Shown: positions 1 through 7,912 of the stretch, in pieces | How the letters are laid out: each line of letters starts with the position of its first letter | Numbering within the stretch: the first letter of the stretch is position 1 | Assembly: GCA_964355015.1 (NCBI GenBank) | Contig: CAYHCE010000012.1 | Coordinates: 1 to 64,000 of the forward strand | From: CAYHCE01 sp964355015 | GTDB lineage: Bacteria; Cyanobacteriota; Cyanobacteriia; PCC-6307; Cyanobiaceae | Length of the DNA stretch: 64,000 nucleotides | Reading direction: 5' to 3' | Translations under genes and position numbers: made by a program | Notes under the pieces: model-generated | Database searches by the model: none | Told to the model about the DNA's origin: nothing | What the model saw: only the letters and a program-made list of their open reading frames with translations

Positions 1-54
1 GAGGACGTCGAACCATCCACGCGTGGCCGGTGCGCGCCCTAGGGCGATCGTCAT
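1..54 (-). CDS. psbD: Photosystem II D2 protein, N-terminal fragment (cut by window edge)
   Basis: On the reverse strand an ATG at 54 opens a frame that runs off the left edge. Its 18 residues read MTIALGRAPATRGWFDVL, which closely matches the strongly conserved start of the D2 reaction-centre protein (usual form MTIAVGRAP..RGWFDVL). D2 pairs with D1 to bind P680 chlorophylls, pheophytin and the plastoquinone Q(A) in the thylakoid membrane. Only the stromal N-terminus is visible; all transmembrane helices lie outside the window. The 237 bases up to the next gene (divergent, at 292) must hold its promoter. Identity rests on 18 residues but the match is specific. psbC would be expected next to it, outside the window. 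Confidence 0.85.
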   Translation of the reverse strand, partial: MTIALGRAPATRGWFDVL

Positions 55-72
55 GAGGGTGCTTCATGAAGC

Positions 73-92
73 TTTACATCACCACTTTAAAG
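73..92. promoter_or_regulatory. Candidate HLR1-like RpaB site / core promoter of psbD
   Basis: The plus strand shows TTTACATC (73-80), four bases, then CTTTAAAG (85-92). This resembles the HLR1 element bound by RpaB, two KTTACAWW half-sites separated by four bases: the first half fits 7 of 8 positions, the second only about half. Read on the reverse strand, the TTTAAAG here lies about 30 nt before the psbD start and could instead be its -10 element. Either reading is inference. Confidence 0.3.
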
Positions 93-291
93 GTTGCGGC
101 TCCTTCAGTGCGAGCGCTCGGAGTCGTTCGCCACGAAGGGCCAGGGCAACGGCGCCGGCCTCGAGGAGATCGCCGCGACCGGCAGGGCCCGCCGCGCCGC
201 GACCCCTCCGGGACAGGGCCATACCATCGAGGCATCACTCGGCCCTAATCGCCAGAGTGCCCTCCCTTCCTTCGCCTCCCCGGCGCTGACC

Positions 292-555
292 ATGTACGTC
301 GTCGAGCTCTCCCTCAAGCTCAGCCCCATGCCCATCTCGGTGCAGCGCAAGGAGCTGGGCGACGCCCAGGCCCTGTACCGCGAGATCCGGGCAGCCATGG
401 AGAACGGCCACCCCCGGGTGCTCGAGCTCAGTTGCGAGAAGGCCGAGGAGAAGCACGTCAGCCTGCTGAGCAGCGAGCTGGTGGCTGTGCAGATCTACGA
501 GAAGTCTGCGGTGGGTGGAGGCAGCAAGCGCCCCGGCTTCAGCTTCGACACCTGA
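292..555 (+). CDS. UPF0367 family conserved cyanobacterial protein
   Basis: An 87-residue protein beginning MYVVELSLKLSPMPISVQRK. I recognise it as the UPF0367 family, a small protein conserved in cyanobacteria and of unknown function. The sequence alternates short beta-like segments (VVELSLKL, HPRVLELSCEK, SELVAVQIYEK) with no membrane span, signal peptide or catalytic motif, so a soluble cytoplasmic protein is likely. The ATG at 292 is preferred over upstream in-frame starts because the family begins here; the preceding 30 bases are a pyrimidine-rich tract without a Shine-Dalgarno sequence. It is divergent from psbD, and the next gene begins two bases after its stop, so the two are probably co-transcribed. 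Confidence 0.8.
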   Translation: MYVVELSLKLSPMPISVQRKELGDAQALYREIRAAMENGHPRVLELSCEKAEEKHVSLLSSELVAVQIYEKSAVGGGSKRPGFSFDT

Positions 556-557
556 TC

Positions 558-1292
558 TTGGCCGGCCTTCCTCCGTCCGGATCCGCCCCGACGGATCCGA
601 ACCCGAGCCTGATCGTGGAGCGGCTGGGTTTCGCCTGGCCCAGCGGCAGCCAGGCCCTCGACCACTGCGAGCTCTGCCTGCCCGGTCCCGGCCTCTGGAT
701 GCTGGTGGGCGGAAACGGCAGTGGCAAGAGCACCCTGCTGCGGCTGATCGCCGGCCTGCTCCAGCCCCAGCGGGGCGCCATCCGCTGTGCCATCAAACCG
801 GCCCTGGTGTTCCAGAACCCCGACCATCAACTGCTGCTGCCGAGCTGCGGCACCGATCTGATGCTTGGGCTGCCGGAGGGGCTGAGCCGGGTGGAACGCC
901 AGGTGCGCGTCCGGGAGGCCCTCAAGCTGGTGGGGCTGGCGGGGCTGGAGCGGCGGCCGATCCACACCCTCAGCGGTGGCCAGAAGCAACGGCTGGCCAT
1001 CGCCGGGGCCCTGGCCAGTGAAGCCGGCCTGCTGCTGCTGGACGAGCCCACCGCGCTGCTCGATCCCATCAGCCAGCAGGAGGTGCTGCAGCTGATCCAT
1101 CGGCTCTGCGTCCGGCCGGAGCTGCCGCTGACGGCTCTGTGGATCACCCATCGCCTAGAAGAACTGGAGTGGTGCGCCGCGGCCGCGGTGATGGAGCGGG
1201 GTCAGGTGGGGGAATGGCAGGAAGGACCGCAGCTGCGCCGACGGCTCGAGCGGGGACTCAGCCACTTGCCGGGCGGCAGGGCCGAAGGGTAG
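558..1292 (+). CDS. ABC transporter ATP-binding protein
   Basis: A single nucleotide-binding domain of about 244 residues. It carries a Walker A loop GGNGSGKST near residues 51-59, the ABC signature LSGGQKQR, Walker B LLLLDEPTALLD and the switch histidine in WITHR. These define an ABC ATPase that powers transport at the inner face of a membrane. The sequence around the Q-loop (LVFQNPDHQLL) resembles the cobalt/nickel/ECF importer ATPases (CbiO/EcfA), but no permease is adjacent, so the substrate cannot be assigned. There is no ATG: TTG 558, two bases after the preceding stop, is chosen; GTG 615, just before VERLGF, is an alternative and would shorten it by 19 residues. Confidence 0.75.
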   Translation: MAGLPPSGSAPTDPNPSLIVERLGFAWPSGSQALDHCELCLPGPGLWMLVGGNGSGKSTLLRLIAGLLQPQRGAIRCAIKPALVFQNPDHQLLLPSCGTDLMLGLPEGLSRVERQVRVREALKLVGLAGLERRPIHTLSGGQKQRLAIAGALASEAGLLLLDEPTALLDPISQQEVLQLIHRLCVRPELPLTALWITHRLEELEWCAAAAVMERGQVGEWQEGPQLRRRLERGLSHLPGGRAEG

Positions 1293-1308
1293 GTTCTCGA
1301 TGTCCCAT

Positions 1309-1380
1309 TCCTCGGTAGCTCAGCGGTAGAGCGGTCGGCTGTTAACCGATTGGTCGCAGGTTCGAATCCCGCCCGGGGAG
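1309..1380 (+). tRNA. tRNA-Asn (anticodon GUU)
   Basis: A 72-nt cloverleaf. The acceptor strands TCCTCGG (1309-1315) and CCGGGGA (1373-1379) pair with one G-U; there is a D-arm with GGTAG, an anticodon loop CTGTTAA with GTT at 1341-1343, and a T-loop TTCGAAT (1361-1367). One A-C mismatch sits in the T-stem. The discriminator is G1380, and CCA is not encoded, as is common in cyanobacteria. It begins 16 nt after the ABC ATPase gene and is followed at once by a terminator. Confidence 0.95.
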
Positions 1381-1393
1381 CTGATTCCACAGC

Positions 1394-1425
1394 GACCGCA
1401 GCCTCTCAGCTGCGGTCTTTTTTTT
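1394..1425 (+). terminator. Rho-independent terminator after tRNA-Asn
   Basis: A perfect 9-bp inverted repeat, GACCGCAGC (1394-1402) and GCTGCGGTC (1409-1417), with a 6-base loop, followed by eight T (1418-1425). It is the textbook form and would end transcription of the tRNA and any read-through from the UPF0367/ABC genes. Confidence 0.93.
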
Positions 1426-1748
1426 GCAGGCCTGGCCTGCCCCGGGCGTAACCGCCGGGCCGGCGCCGATCGGACCCGACTCTTCGCCTGAGATCAGCCG
1501 GAACGCCACTCGTCACAGAACTCGCGCCCTGACAAGGACCGGACAGGAAGAAAGTCTGAAGATTTCCGAACCCTTCCTGACTCGCCCGTCAGGGCAGACC
1601 CCAGCTGCCGCAGTGCCTGGGCAGAGGTGGGTCCGAACTTCATCTGACGGGGTGCCCCACGCCGATGCTCAAATCAGGAGAAAATGCAACGGCAGTTCAT
1701 GTTGCGGTCGTCTCTGCTTCAGCCGCCACGCTCCCTTTGGTCCCTGCC
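1426..1748. other. Intergenic region upstream of rpaA
   Basis: About 320 bases without a recognisable gene. It opens with the palindrome GCAGGCC-T-GGCCTGC (1426-1440) directly after the terminator T-run. An ATG at 1665 is in frame with rpaA but would add 28 residues absent from the family. The rpaA promoter must lie here; I see no clear -35/-10 pair and no second RNA gene. Confidence 0.5.
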
Positions 1749-2540
<792 letters not shown>

Positions 2541-2572
2541 ACATCCAGCCCTGAGCAGCAGAGACTGTCCGA

Positions 2573-3529
2573 TCAGGCCGTGGTCGTCGCCCCGCCCAGT
2601 TCCAGCAGCGCCACCTCCCAGGCCAGTCGAGGCTGAACGTAGCCGCGCAACTGGCCCCGCAGCCGCTCCAGCCGGTACAGGGCCCACGGCTTGGGATCCC
2701 GCCGCCAGAGCTGGTGCTGCCACCAGTTCAGCAGCCAGAGCTGCTGGTCCACATCCAGGGCTTCACTGAGGTCCCTGGCCAGGGCGAGGGCCTCGAGCGG
2801 TTCGGCCGCCAGGGCCAGCAGCCGGTCCGCCAGCCCCTCCGGCAGGGCCTGCCACTGGCGGCGATGCTCCAGCAGGGCGCCGGGCGCGCCGGCCGCCAGT
2901 TCCAGCAACGCAGGCGGATCCCCGGGGCCGGTATCGCCCCCCCGGGCCAGCAGCACCCGGTCCATGGCCATGGGATCCAGCCGCCGGAAGGGCACCTGCT
3001 GGCAGCGGGAGCGGATCGTGCTGAGCAGCCGTTCCGGCGCGGCGCTGAGCAGGATCAGCAGGCCGTCCCCCGGCTCCTCCAGGGTCTTGAGCAGGGCATT
3101 GGCGGCCCCCTCCGCCATCGCCTCCACCGCCTCGATCACCACCAGGCAGCGCGGACCCTCGAGCGGACGGCGGGCCAGGAAGCGGCTGATGCTGCGGATC
3201 TGCTCGAGCCGCAGCTGGGGCAGGGCCCGCTTCGCCAGTCCCTGGGCCGTCGCCTCGGAGGCCGGAATCAGCTGGCCCTGGTGCTGCACGGTGGGCTCCA
3301 GCCAGAGCAGGTCCGGATGGTTGCCCTGTCCCAGCCGGCGGCGCAGGGTCGAGGACCCCTGCAGACCGGCCAGGACTCCCTCCAGGAAGCGCAGAGCCGC
3401 CAGCCGACGACCCACCCCCTCGGGTCCGGCGAACAGATAGGCCGGTGCCAGATGCCGACGCTCCAGGGCCGCCCGCAGCAGCCTGACCGCCGGCTGCTGG
3501 CCGACCAGATCGGCGAACAGATCAGACAT
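2573..3529 (-). CDS. holB: DNA polymerase III delta-prime subunit
   Basis: A 318-residue AAA+ clamp-loader subunit that helps place the beta sliding clamp on primed DNA at the replication fork. The N-terminus MSDLFADLVGQQPAVRLL and the P-loop-like GPEGVGRR lacking the catalytic Lys-Thr/Ser are typical of delta-prime, which does not hydrolyse ATP. ALLKTLEEPG and STIRSRCQQVPF (sensor/SRC-type motif) follow the DnaX/HolB pattern. It overlaps the 3' end of tmk by 8 nt (3522-3529), the common bacterial tmk-holB arrangement, so translational coupling is likely. Its C-terminus is more divergent than in enterobacteria, as expected for cyanobacteria. Confidence 0.9.
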   Translation of the reverse strand: MSDLFADLVGQQPAVRLLRAALERRHLAPAYLFAGPEGVGRRLAALRFLEGVLAGLQGSSTLRRRLGQGNHPDLLWLEPTVQHQGQLIPASEATAQGLAKRALPQLRLEQIRSISRFLARRPLEGPRCLVVIEAVEAMAEGAANALLKTLEEPGDGLLILLSAAPERLLSTIRSRCQQVPFRRLDPMAMDRVLLARGGDTGPGDPPALLELAAGAPGALLEHRRQWQALPEGLADRLLALAAEPLEALALARDLSEALDVDQQLWLLNWWQHQLWRRDPKPWALYRLERLRGQLRGYVQPRLAWEVALLELGGATTTA

Positions 3530-4199
3530 CGCCGGGCCCGCCGTCCGGGGCGAAGCGTGCCGTGACGGCGGAGCGGATCGCCGCCGTCACCGCCGCCGCC
3601 GGCTGGCCCGCTTCGATCCGCAGCCAGCCCCGCTCCCCGGCGAGCTGGGCGAACCCCCGGCCCACCCGTTCCAGGAACGCCTGGCCGGCAGCCTCGATCC
3701 GATCGGCGGGCCGGTCGCCGCGGCGTTGCAGGGCATGGGTGAGCGGCAGATCGAGCCAGAGGGTGAAATCGGCCTCCAGGCCGGCCGTGGCAATCGTTTC
3801 GAGCTGGTGGATCAGCTCCAGCGACAGACCCCGGCCGTGGCCCTGGTAGGCAACGGTGGATCCGGTGAAACGATCGCTCACCACCCAGTGCCCCGCCGCC
3901 AGGGCAGGAGCGATGCACTGCTCCACGTGCTGGGCCCGGTCGGCCGCGTAGAGCAGCAACTCGGCGCCGGGACAGGGGGCCACCGCGCCGGGAGGGTGGA
4001 GCAGCAGCTGGCGCAGGGCCTGGCCCAGCGGTGTGCCCCCCGGTTCCCGGCTGGTCAGCAGCTCGGCGCCGGGGGACATCAGGCCACTGCCGGGGAGCCA
4101 CTGGCGCAGCTGCTCGATCTGGGTGGACTTACCGCAGCCGTCGATGCCCTCCAGCACCAGGAACCGGCCCCTGGAGGGTGGGGCGTCAGGCCCGGCCAT
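3522..4199 (-). CDS. tmk: Thymidylate kinase
   Basis: A 225-residue kinase that phosphorylates dTMP to dTDP with ATP in the dTTP pathway. Visible signatures are the P-loop GIDGCGKST near residues 19-27, the DR motif in SDRFTGSTVAYQG, a substrate-binding REPGGTPLG segment and the lid-like RRGDRPADRIE. The length is usual for the family with a slight N-terminal extension (MAGPDAPPSRG). It sits between the P-type ATPase gene (14-nt overlap, 4186-4199) and holB (8-nt overlap), making a three-gene reverse-strand operon. The ATG at 4199 gives the full P-loop context. Confidence 0.94.
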   Translation of the reverse strand: MAGPDAPPSRGRFLVLEGIDGCGKSTQIEQLRQWLPGSGLMSPGAELLTSREPGGTPLGQALRQLLLHPPGAVAPCPGAELLLYAADRAQHVEQCIAPALAAGHWVVSDRFTGSTVAYQGHGRGLSLELIHQLETIATAGLEADFTLWLDLPLTHALQRRGDRPADRIEAAGQAFLERVGRGFAQLAGERGWLRIEAGQPAAAVTAAIRSAVTARFAPDGGPGDV

Positions 4200-6603
4200 G
4201 CAGCAGCAGCGCGTTCACGACCACCGTGATGGAACTCAGGGCCATCAGCAACGCCGCCAGCGGTGGGGAGAGCAGGACGCCGAAGCCTGGCAGCAGGAGC
4301 CCTGCGGCGATCGGCAGCACGATCAGGTTGTAGCCGAAGGCCCAGGCCAGGTTCTGACGCACCTTGGCCAGGGTGCGCCGCGCCAGGCCCAGGGCTTCCA
4401 CCAGAGCCTCGATCCGATCACCCAGGATGACCAGATCGGCGGTGTCCTGGGCGATCTGGGTGCCGGTGCCCACGGCGATGCCCAGATCGGCCGCCGCCAG
4501 CGCGGGGGCGTCGTTGATGCCGTCGCCCACCATGGCCACCGGCCCGCGCTGGCGCCAGCGGAGGATGTGCTCCAGCTTCTGCTCCGGACGCAGCTCCCAG
4601 GCCAGATCCGCCTCGCCGAGGCCCAGCCGGGAGCCGAGCTGCAGCACCGGCTGGCGGCGATCGCCGCTGAGGACTCCGAGGGCCAGCCCCATCTCCGCCA
4701 GCTGCCGCAGGGTGCGGGCGGCATCGTTGCGTGGCTGATCCTGCACCGCCACCAGACCGAGCACGTCCGGGCCGGCGGCCACCGCCAGCACCGTGGCGCC
4801 CTCGGATTCGAGTGCCGCCAGCCGCGACTCCAGGCCGGCGGCGAGCGGCAGTCCAAGCTGTCGCAACCAGTCGGGCCGACCGACGCGGCAGCGGCCCTCC
4901 TCACCGTCGACCCACCCTTCCACTCCGGCACCGGCCAGCGTGGTGCTGGCGCTCACCTCCAGCAGGGCCAGCTCGCGCCGCTGGGCCTCCTGCAACAGGG
5001 CATGGGCGAGGGGGTGGCGGGTCTGCTGCTCGAGGCTGGCACCGATGCGGATCAACCGATCCGCCGCGGCGCCGGAGGGGCCGCTCCCGCCGGCCGTCTC
5101 CACGGCAGCCACGAGCGGGCGCCCCAGGGTGAGGGTGCCGGTCTTGTCGAACAACACGGCGTGGAGCCGGGCGGCCGTCTCGATCGCGTCACCGCCACGG
5201 AACAAGAGGCCCGAGCGGGCCGCCAGCCCCGATCCCACCGTGATCGCCGTGGGCGTGGCAAGGCCGAGGGCGCAGGGGCAGGCCACCACCAGCACGGCGA
5301 TCGCCAGCTGGAGAGCCAGGGAGAAGGGCGTGGTCGCCGCGACCCCCAGAATCCCCCCGTGCCCGCCATGGCCCCCGTGGCCGGCGGCCAGCAGCACCTG
5401 GGGCCAGAGACGCGTGCCCCACTGCCACCAGAACAGGAAGGTGGCCAGGGCCAGCAGCAGCACCGCCACGCTGAAGCGGCCGGCGACCCGGTCGGCCAGG
5501 CTCTGGATCGGCGCCTTGCGGGCCTGGGCCTGCTCCACCAAGGCGATGATCCGAGCCAGGGTGGTCTCGGTGCCGGTGCGCCGCACCTCCAGCACCAGCG
5601 GGGCCTGGAGATTCAGCATGCCGGCCATCAGCTCGCTGCCCTCGCCGGCCTCCACGGGCAGGGGCTCGCCCGTGAGGCTGGACACATCCACCGCGGAGTG
5701 GCCCTCCACGACCACCCCATCGACCGGGACCCGATCCCCCGGCAGGAGGCGGACCCGGTCGCCCAGGCGCAGGCCGCCGACACGCACCTGACGGGGTGGG
5801 CCTTCCCCGAGCAGCAGCAGGGCGGTGTCGGGCTGGAGCCCGACCAGCCGTTCGAGAGCCTCCCCGGTGCGGTGGCGGGCCCGCTCCTCCAGGAAGCGTC
5901 CCAGCAGGACGAAGCCCAGCAGCATCACAGGCTCGTTGAAAAAGCAGGGCCAGCCGGAGGAGGGGCGCAGAAAGGCCACCAGGCTGGCCAGATAGGCGCT
6001 GCCCATGCCCAGGCCGACGAGGGTGTCCATGCTCGGGGCCCGATGCCAGACGCTGCGGGCGCCTCGCACCAGGATCCCCCGGCCTGGACCGAGCAGCGCC
6101 GCGGTGGCCACCGCGGCATGGAACCAGAGAGCCCCGAGCAGGGAGACACCTGGCAGGGCGGCCAGGACGGGGGGCAGGCTGCCGACCTCGGCGAGATGGC
6201 CGAGCACGGAGACCAGCATCAGGCTGAGCGCCACGATCAGCTGGCGCCACTCCTGCCACCAGCGCCGCTGCTGGGCGCGCTCGGCCCGGCTGAGGATCGG
6301 CGGCGAGAGGTCGCGAGGCTTCGCCTCGAAGCCCAGCGCCCGGAGGCTGGCGATCAGGGGTTCCACCGGGTTGCTCCCAGCCGCCCGTTCGGGATCGAGC
6401 CCGATCCAGGCGGTGCGGGTGAGCAGATTGACGCTGGCCTGGCGCACCCCGCACTGCTCCAGCAGCCGCCGTTCCACGGCACGGACGCAGCCGCCGCACT
6501 TCATCCCTTCCACCTCGAGCAGCAGGGGCTCCACGGCGAGCGGCTCCGTCGTGGGGCCTGCGGCGGTGGGGACTGCGGCGGCGGCAGCGGGGGAGAGGGT
6601 CAC
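4186..6603 (-). CDS. Copper-type P1B ATPase (PacS/CtaA-like)
   Basis: An 805-residue heavy-metal P-type ATPase. An N-terminal HMA domain carries GMKCGGC (Cys36, Cys39); the sixth-helix motif is CPC (442-444, CPCALGL); the actuator motif is TGEP; the phosphorylated Asp is D486 in DKTGTL; HP and GDGINDAPAL motifs follow. CPC plus the HMA Cys pair indicates Cu(I) transport, in cyanobacteria by CtaA (plasma membrane) and PacS (thylakoid) delivering copper to plastocyanin and cytochrome oxidase. I cannot tell which it is. An odd feature is a GHGGHGGHGG run just before the CPC helix pair. GTG 6603 is chosen because a TACGCT hexamer sits 20 nt upstream and longer frames would run into ycf3. Confidence 0.88.
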   Translation of the reverse strand: MTLSPAAAAAVPTAAGPTTEPLAVEPLLLEVEGMKCGGCVRAVERRLLEQCGVRQASVNLLTRTAWIGLDPERAAGSNPVEPLIASLRALGFEAKPRDLSPPILSRAERAQQRRWWQEWRQLIVALSLMLVSVLGHLAEVGSLPPVLAALPGVSLLGALWFHAAVATAALLGPGRGILVRGARSVWHRAPSMDTLVGLGMGSAYLASLVAFLRPSSGWPCFFNEPVMLLGFVLLGRFLEERARHRTGEALERLVGLQPDTALLLLGEGPPRQVRVGGLRLGDRVRLLPGDRVPVDGVVVEGHSAVDVSSLTGEPLPVEAGEGSELMAGMLNLQAPLVLEVRRTGTETTLARIIALVEQAQARKAPIQSLADRVAGRFSVAVLLLALATFLFWWQWGTRLWPQVLLAAGHGGHGGHGGILGVAATTPFSLALQLAIAVLVVACPCALGLATPTAITVGSGLAARSGLLFRGGDAIETAARLHAVLFDKTGTLTLGRPLVAAVETAGGSGPSGAAADRLIRIGASLEQQTRHPLAHALLQEAQRRELALLEVSASTTLAGAGVEGWVDGEEGRCRVGRPDWLRQLGLPLAAGLESRLAALESEGATVLAVAAGPDVLGLVAVQDQPRNDAARTLRQLAEMGLALGVLSGDRRQPVLQLGSRLGLGEADLAWELRPEQKLEHILRWRQRGPVAMVGDGINDAPALAAADLGIAVGTGTQIAQDTADLVILGDRIEALVEALGLARRTLAKVRQNLAWAFGYNLIVLPIAAGLLLPGFGVLLSPPLAALLMALSSITVVVNALLLHGRA

Positions 6604-6623
6604 GGGCAGGCACTCAGGACCCA

Positions 6624-6629
6624 AGCGTA
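6624..6629 (-). promoter_or_regulatory. -10 hexamer of the P-type ATPase operon
   Basis: Reverse-strand TACGCT, 20 nt before GTG 6603. It fits the TAnnnT hexamer seen before many genes in this window. No -35 element is evident. Confidence 0.4.
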
Positions 6630-6675
6630 GGGAGAGGAAGTCAGGCGGCAGCCGTCTGTCCTGGCGGGCACCCGG

Positions 6676-6681
6676 CAGGAT
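6676..6681 (+). promoter_or_regulatory. -10 hexamer of ycf3
   Basis: CAGGAT lies 27 nt before the GTG of ycf3, in the 105-nt divergent region shared with the P-type ATPase operon. It is a weak match to TAnnnT. Confidence 0.3.
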
Positions 6682-6708
6682 GGGGGAACCGCTGCCGCCG
6701 CTCTCGCC

Positions 6709-7230
6709 GTGTCCCGCACGCAACGCAACGACAACTTCATCGACAAGAGCTTCACGGTGATGGCCGACCTGATCCTCAAGGTGCTGCCGACGAACCGGCG
6801 CGCCAAGGAGGCCTTCGCCTACTACCGCGACGGCATGAGCGCCCAGGGTGATGGTGAGTACGCCGAGGCGCTGGACAACTACGAGGAGGCGCTCAAGCTC
6901 GAGGACGACCCGCTCGATCGCGCCTTCATCCTGTACAACATGGCCCTGGTGTACACCAGCAACGGCGATCACCAGCGCGCGATCGAAACCTACGAGCAGG
7001 TGCTGGAACTCAACAGCAAGATGCCCCAGGCCCTCAACAACATGGCGGTGATCCATCACCACCTGGGATCCCTGGCCGAGGAGCGAGGCGACACCGACGA
7101 GGCCGATCGCCGCTTCGCCCAGGCCGCCGACTACTGGACCAAGGCGATCCGGATGGCCCCGAACAACTACATCGAAGCCCAGAACTGGCTGAAGACGAGC
7201 GGCCGCGGCTCCGTGGACGTGTACTTCTGA
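6709..7230 (+). CDS. ycf3: Photosystem I assembly protein Ycf3
   Basis: A 173-residue tetratricopeptide protein needed to assemble photosystem I on thylakoids. The start MSRTQRNDNFIDKSFTVMAD and the end TSGRGSVDVYF match the family closely. Three TPR units are visible: AFAYYRDGMSAQGDGEYAEA, then AFILYNMALVYTSNGDHQRA, then ALNNMAVIHHHLGSLAEERG with its longer helix. The start codon is GTG at 6709; no Shine-Dalgarno sequence is seen. It is divergent from the P-type ATPase operon, and downstream lies a decayed region, so it is probably transcribed alone. Confidence 0.94.
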   Translation: MSRTQRNDNFIDKSFTVMADLILKVLPTNRRAKEAFAYYRDGMSAQGDGEYAEALDNYEEALKLEDDPLDRAFILYNMALVYTSNGDHQRAIETYEQVLELNSKMPQALNNMAVIHHHLGSLAEERGDTDEADRRFAQAADYWTKAIRMAPNNYIEAQNWLKTSGRGSVDVYF

Positions 7231-7430
7231 AGGCCTGATCCGCTGCAACGACTGGGGGATGGCTGGTCAGCTGCACGCCGCTGCCACGACCGACCCCAGG
7301 CGTTGTGCTCCCCGCGATGCCCAGGGAAGAGCCGCGAGCACCCCGCAGGCCCTGGTGGCGCTCGACCGATGTCTGGCGCTCGAGCCCCAGACCCGCAGCC
7401 TCCACTGGCGCGGTGCCGGATACACCCCCC

Positions 7431-7912
7431 TGGCGGCAGGCCCTGAGCCCCGCCATCCTGCGGATCGACGCCGACGAGATCCGCGCTCAACTTCCCGAGA
7501 ACCGCGGCTGGAATGCGATGAGCACCCAGCATGAAACGGGGACATTGTCGACCGGCTGCTGGCGTCGATCGGGTCGCCCTGCCGCACCGATCTGGTGTAC
7601 GACGGAACCTTGAGCCAGGCCCGCCGCTACCTGGCCCTTATCCCCCGCCTCCATGCCCTGGGCTACCGGGTCTGCCTGGTTTACGTGACCGTGCCCGAGG
7701 CGGTGAACCGGCAGCGGGCTCTCGAGAGGTACCGGGCCACGGGCCGCTATGTGCACAAGGGGGTGATCAGTGGGTCCTATGCCCAGGGACCGATGGTCTT
7801 CCGGATCCTTGCCCCGCGGGTCGACGGCTTCGTGGAGGTGGACGGGCTCAGTGGCGTCGTGCGGACCTCGGGGGGAGCCCCCCCTGCCCTCCCTCACGCC
7901 CTGAGGCTGTGA
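7431..7912 (+). pseudogene. Zeta-toxin-like kinase remnant, frameshifted and lacking its P-loop
   Basis: Two fragments in different frames join into one zeta-toxin-like sequence. From about 7449 one frame reads PAILRIDADEIRAQLPE and reaches NAMSTQHETG; then a shift at the GGGG run 7538-7541 is needed, after which another frame continues DIVDRLLASIG, DLVYDGTLSQARRYLALIP and LGYRVCLVYVTVPEAVNRQ. DADE and YDGTL are typical of zeta toxins, kinases that phosphorylate UDP-sugars or related substrates in toxin-antitoxin pairs. A single lost base would explain the shift. No GxxxxGK[ST] P-loop can be found upstream and no antitoxin gene is present, so it is judged inactive. 7231-7430 holds only a weak TPR-like shred (QALVALDRCLALEPQ near 7346). 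Family call is from memory of motifs. Confidence 0.65.

Noticed and set aside
1665..1748. Upstream in-frame ATG adding 28 residues to RpaA
   Set aside because: The family begins MKPxILxIEDD; the extra Ala/Val-rich segment is unlike any RpaA.
4033..6630. Very long open frame on the plus strand opposite the P-type ATPase
   Set aside because: It is antisense to an intact, motif-complete ATPase; its product is Gln/Gly/His/Ala-rich with no domain. Long antisense frames are common at this G+C content.
7259..7534. Separate small protein upstream of the zeta-toxin remnant
   Set aside because: Apart from a short TPR-like piece the frame is Arg/Pro-rich noise and overlaps the better-supported remnant in another frame.
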